Shown: positions 63,651 to 64,000 of the stretch, piece after piece
Layout of the letters: every line of letters starts with the position of its first letter
How positions within the stretch are numbered: the first letter of the stretch is position 1
Assembly (NCBI GenBank): GCA_026874595.1
Contig: CM049310.1
Span: 54,625,058 to 54,689,057, forward strand
DNA: 64,000 nt
From: Sipunculus nudus
Taxonomy: Eukaryota; Annelida; Sipuncula; Golfingiida; Sipunculidae
Direction: 5' to 3'
Made by a program: the position numbers and the translations under genes
The notes under the pieces: generated by a model
The model's database searches: none
What the model was told of the DNA's origin: nothing
The model's input: the letters and a program-made list of their open reading frames with translations, nothing else

Positions 63651-63939
63651 ATGTAATTTTAAACTCTTCTAGCTTATACACTGATTTATGATGAAACTGT
63701 TAAGCTGATTGGTTTAAACTTTACAAAAATTATTCTAAGGTAGGGTTCTGCCAGTTTTATAAGAATAGATTGGGTAAATACAGTTTTGAAAAAGCATTTT
63801 AGCCAATTGAAAAAGGCTTTCTGTATTTGAAAACAGATTTGACAACATGCTGCGTTTTAGCAGCCAAGTCAAGAGGTCACTCAGTACAAACAGGTGGGGT
63901 CCAGACATCACCATGGCAACTGACCTGGTTCTGGGGGGT

Positions 63940-63989
63940 GTCTAGACAATGTGTCTAGACGTCTAGACACAGCGTCTAGACGTCTAGAC
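63940..63989. repeat. Cluster of five GTCTAGAC palindromes
   Basis: GTCTAGAC at 63940, 63953, 63961, 63974 and 63982, each an 8-bp perfect palindrome, the last four as two tandem pairs. It may continue past the window. Confidence 0.9.
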
Positions 63990-64000
63990 AATATTTAGAA

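Overview
Animal nuclear DNA, AT-rich, with long spliced introns and many transposon remnants. A marine mollusc, most likely a bivalve, is my inference. The reasons are several copies of an element built like bivalve 'pearl' elements (CCGT/ACGG microsatellite near one end, hairpin at the other), a tRNA-derived SINE, and small DNA transposons around two conserved animal genes. No bacterial-style genes, rRNA, real tRNA or CRISPR were seen.

Two genes are supported and they converge. (1) Positions 691-37799, plus strand: nine exons encoding the last 341 residues of a Scribble-family polarity protein (SCRIB/LAP family). All splice phases join without a break, and the blocks VRTAKAERR and ALEAEKRAAWRKAR identify the family. 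The LRR and PDZ exons lie to the left of the window. (2) Positions 49572-56289, minus strand: a complete four-exon alpha-tubulin gene of 452 residues. Exon 1 codes only for the ATG, and a TATA box and CCAAT box lie upstream. The two genes share no pathway evident here, so their pairing looks incidental.

Layout. 1-14.6 kb: Scribble introns with four SINE copies, a TIR element, two hairpin-ended elements (one truncated) and a non-autonomous Helitron carrying four 280-bp repeats, bracketed by a 260-bp duplication. 14.6-28.2 kb: further exons and two tandem arrays. 28.6-31.7 kb: a 3-kb foldback element with long inverted arms and an 8-bp target duplication inside a Scribble intron. 33.6-37.8 kb: the last exons, a small inverted-repeat element and a pearl-like element. 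37.8-49.5 kb: intergenic, with two large pearl-like elements made of tandem monomers of about 0.67 kb and a solo 3' end. 49.6-56.5 kb: alpha-tubulin. 56.5-64 kb: a possible divergent promoter, three short elements with matched inverted repeats and target duplications (58306, 59412, 61061), and mollusc-type tandem-monomer repeats to the window end.

I found no unknown gene system. The unusual content is transposon architecture and a few possible alternative-splicing sites in Scribble.
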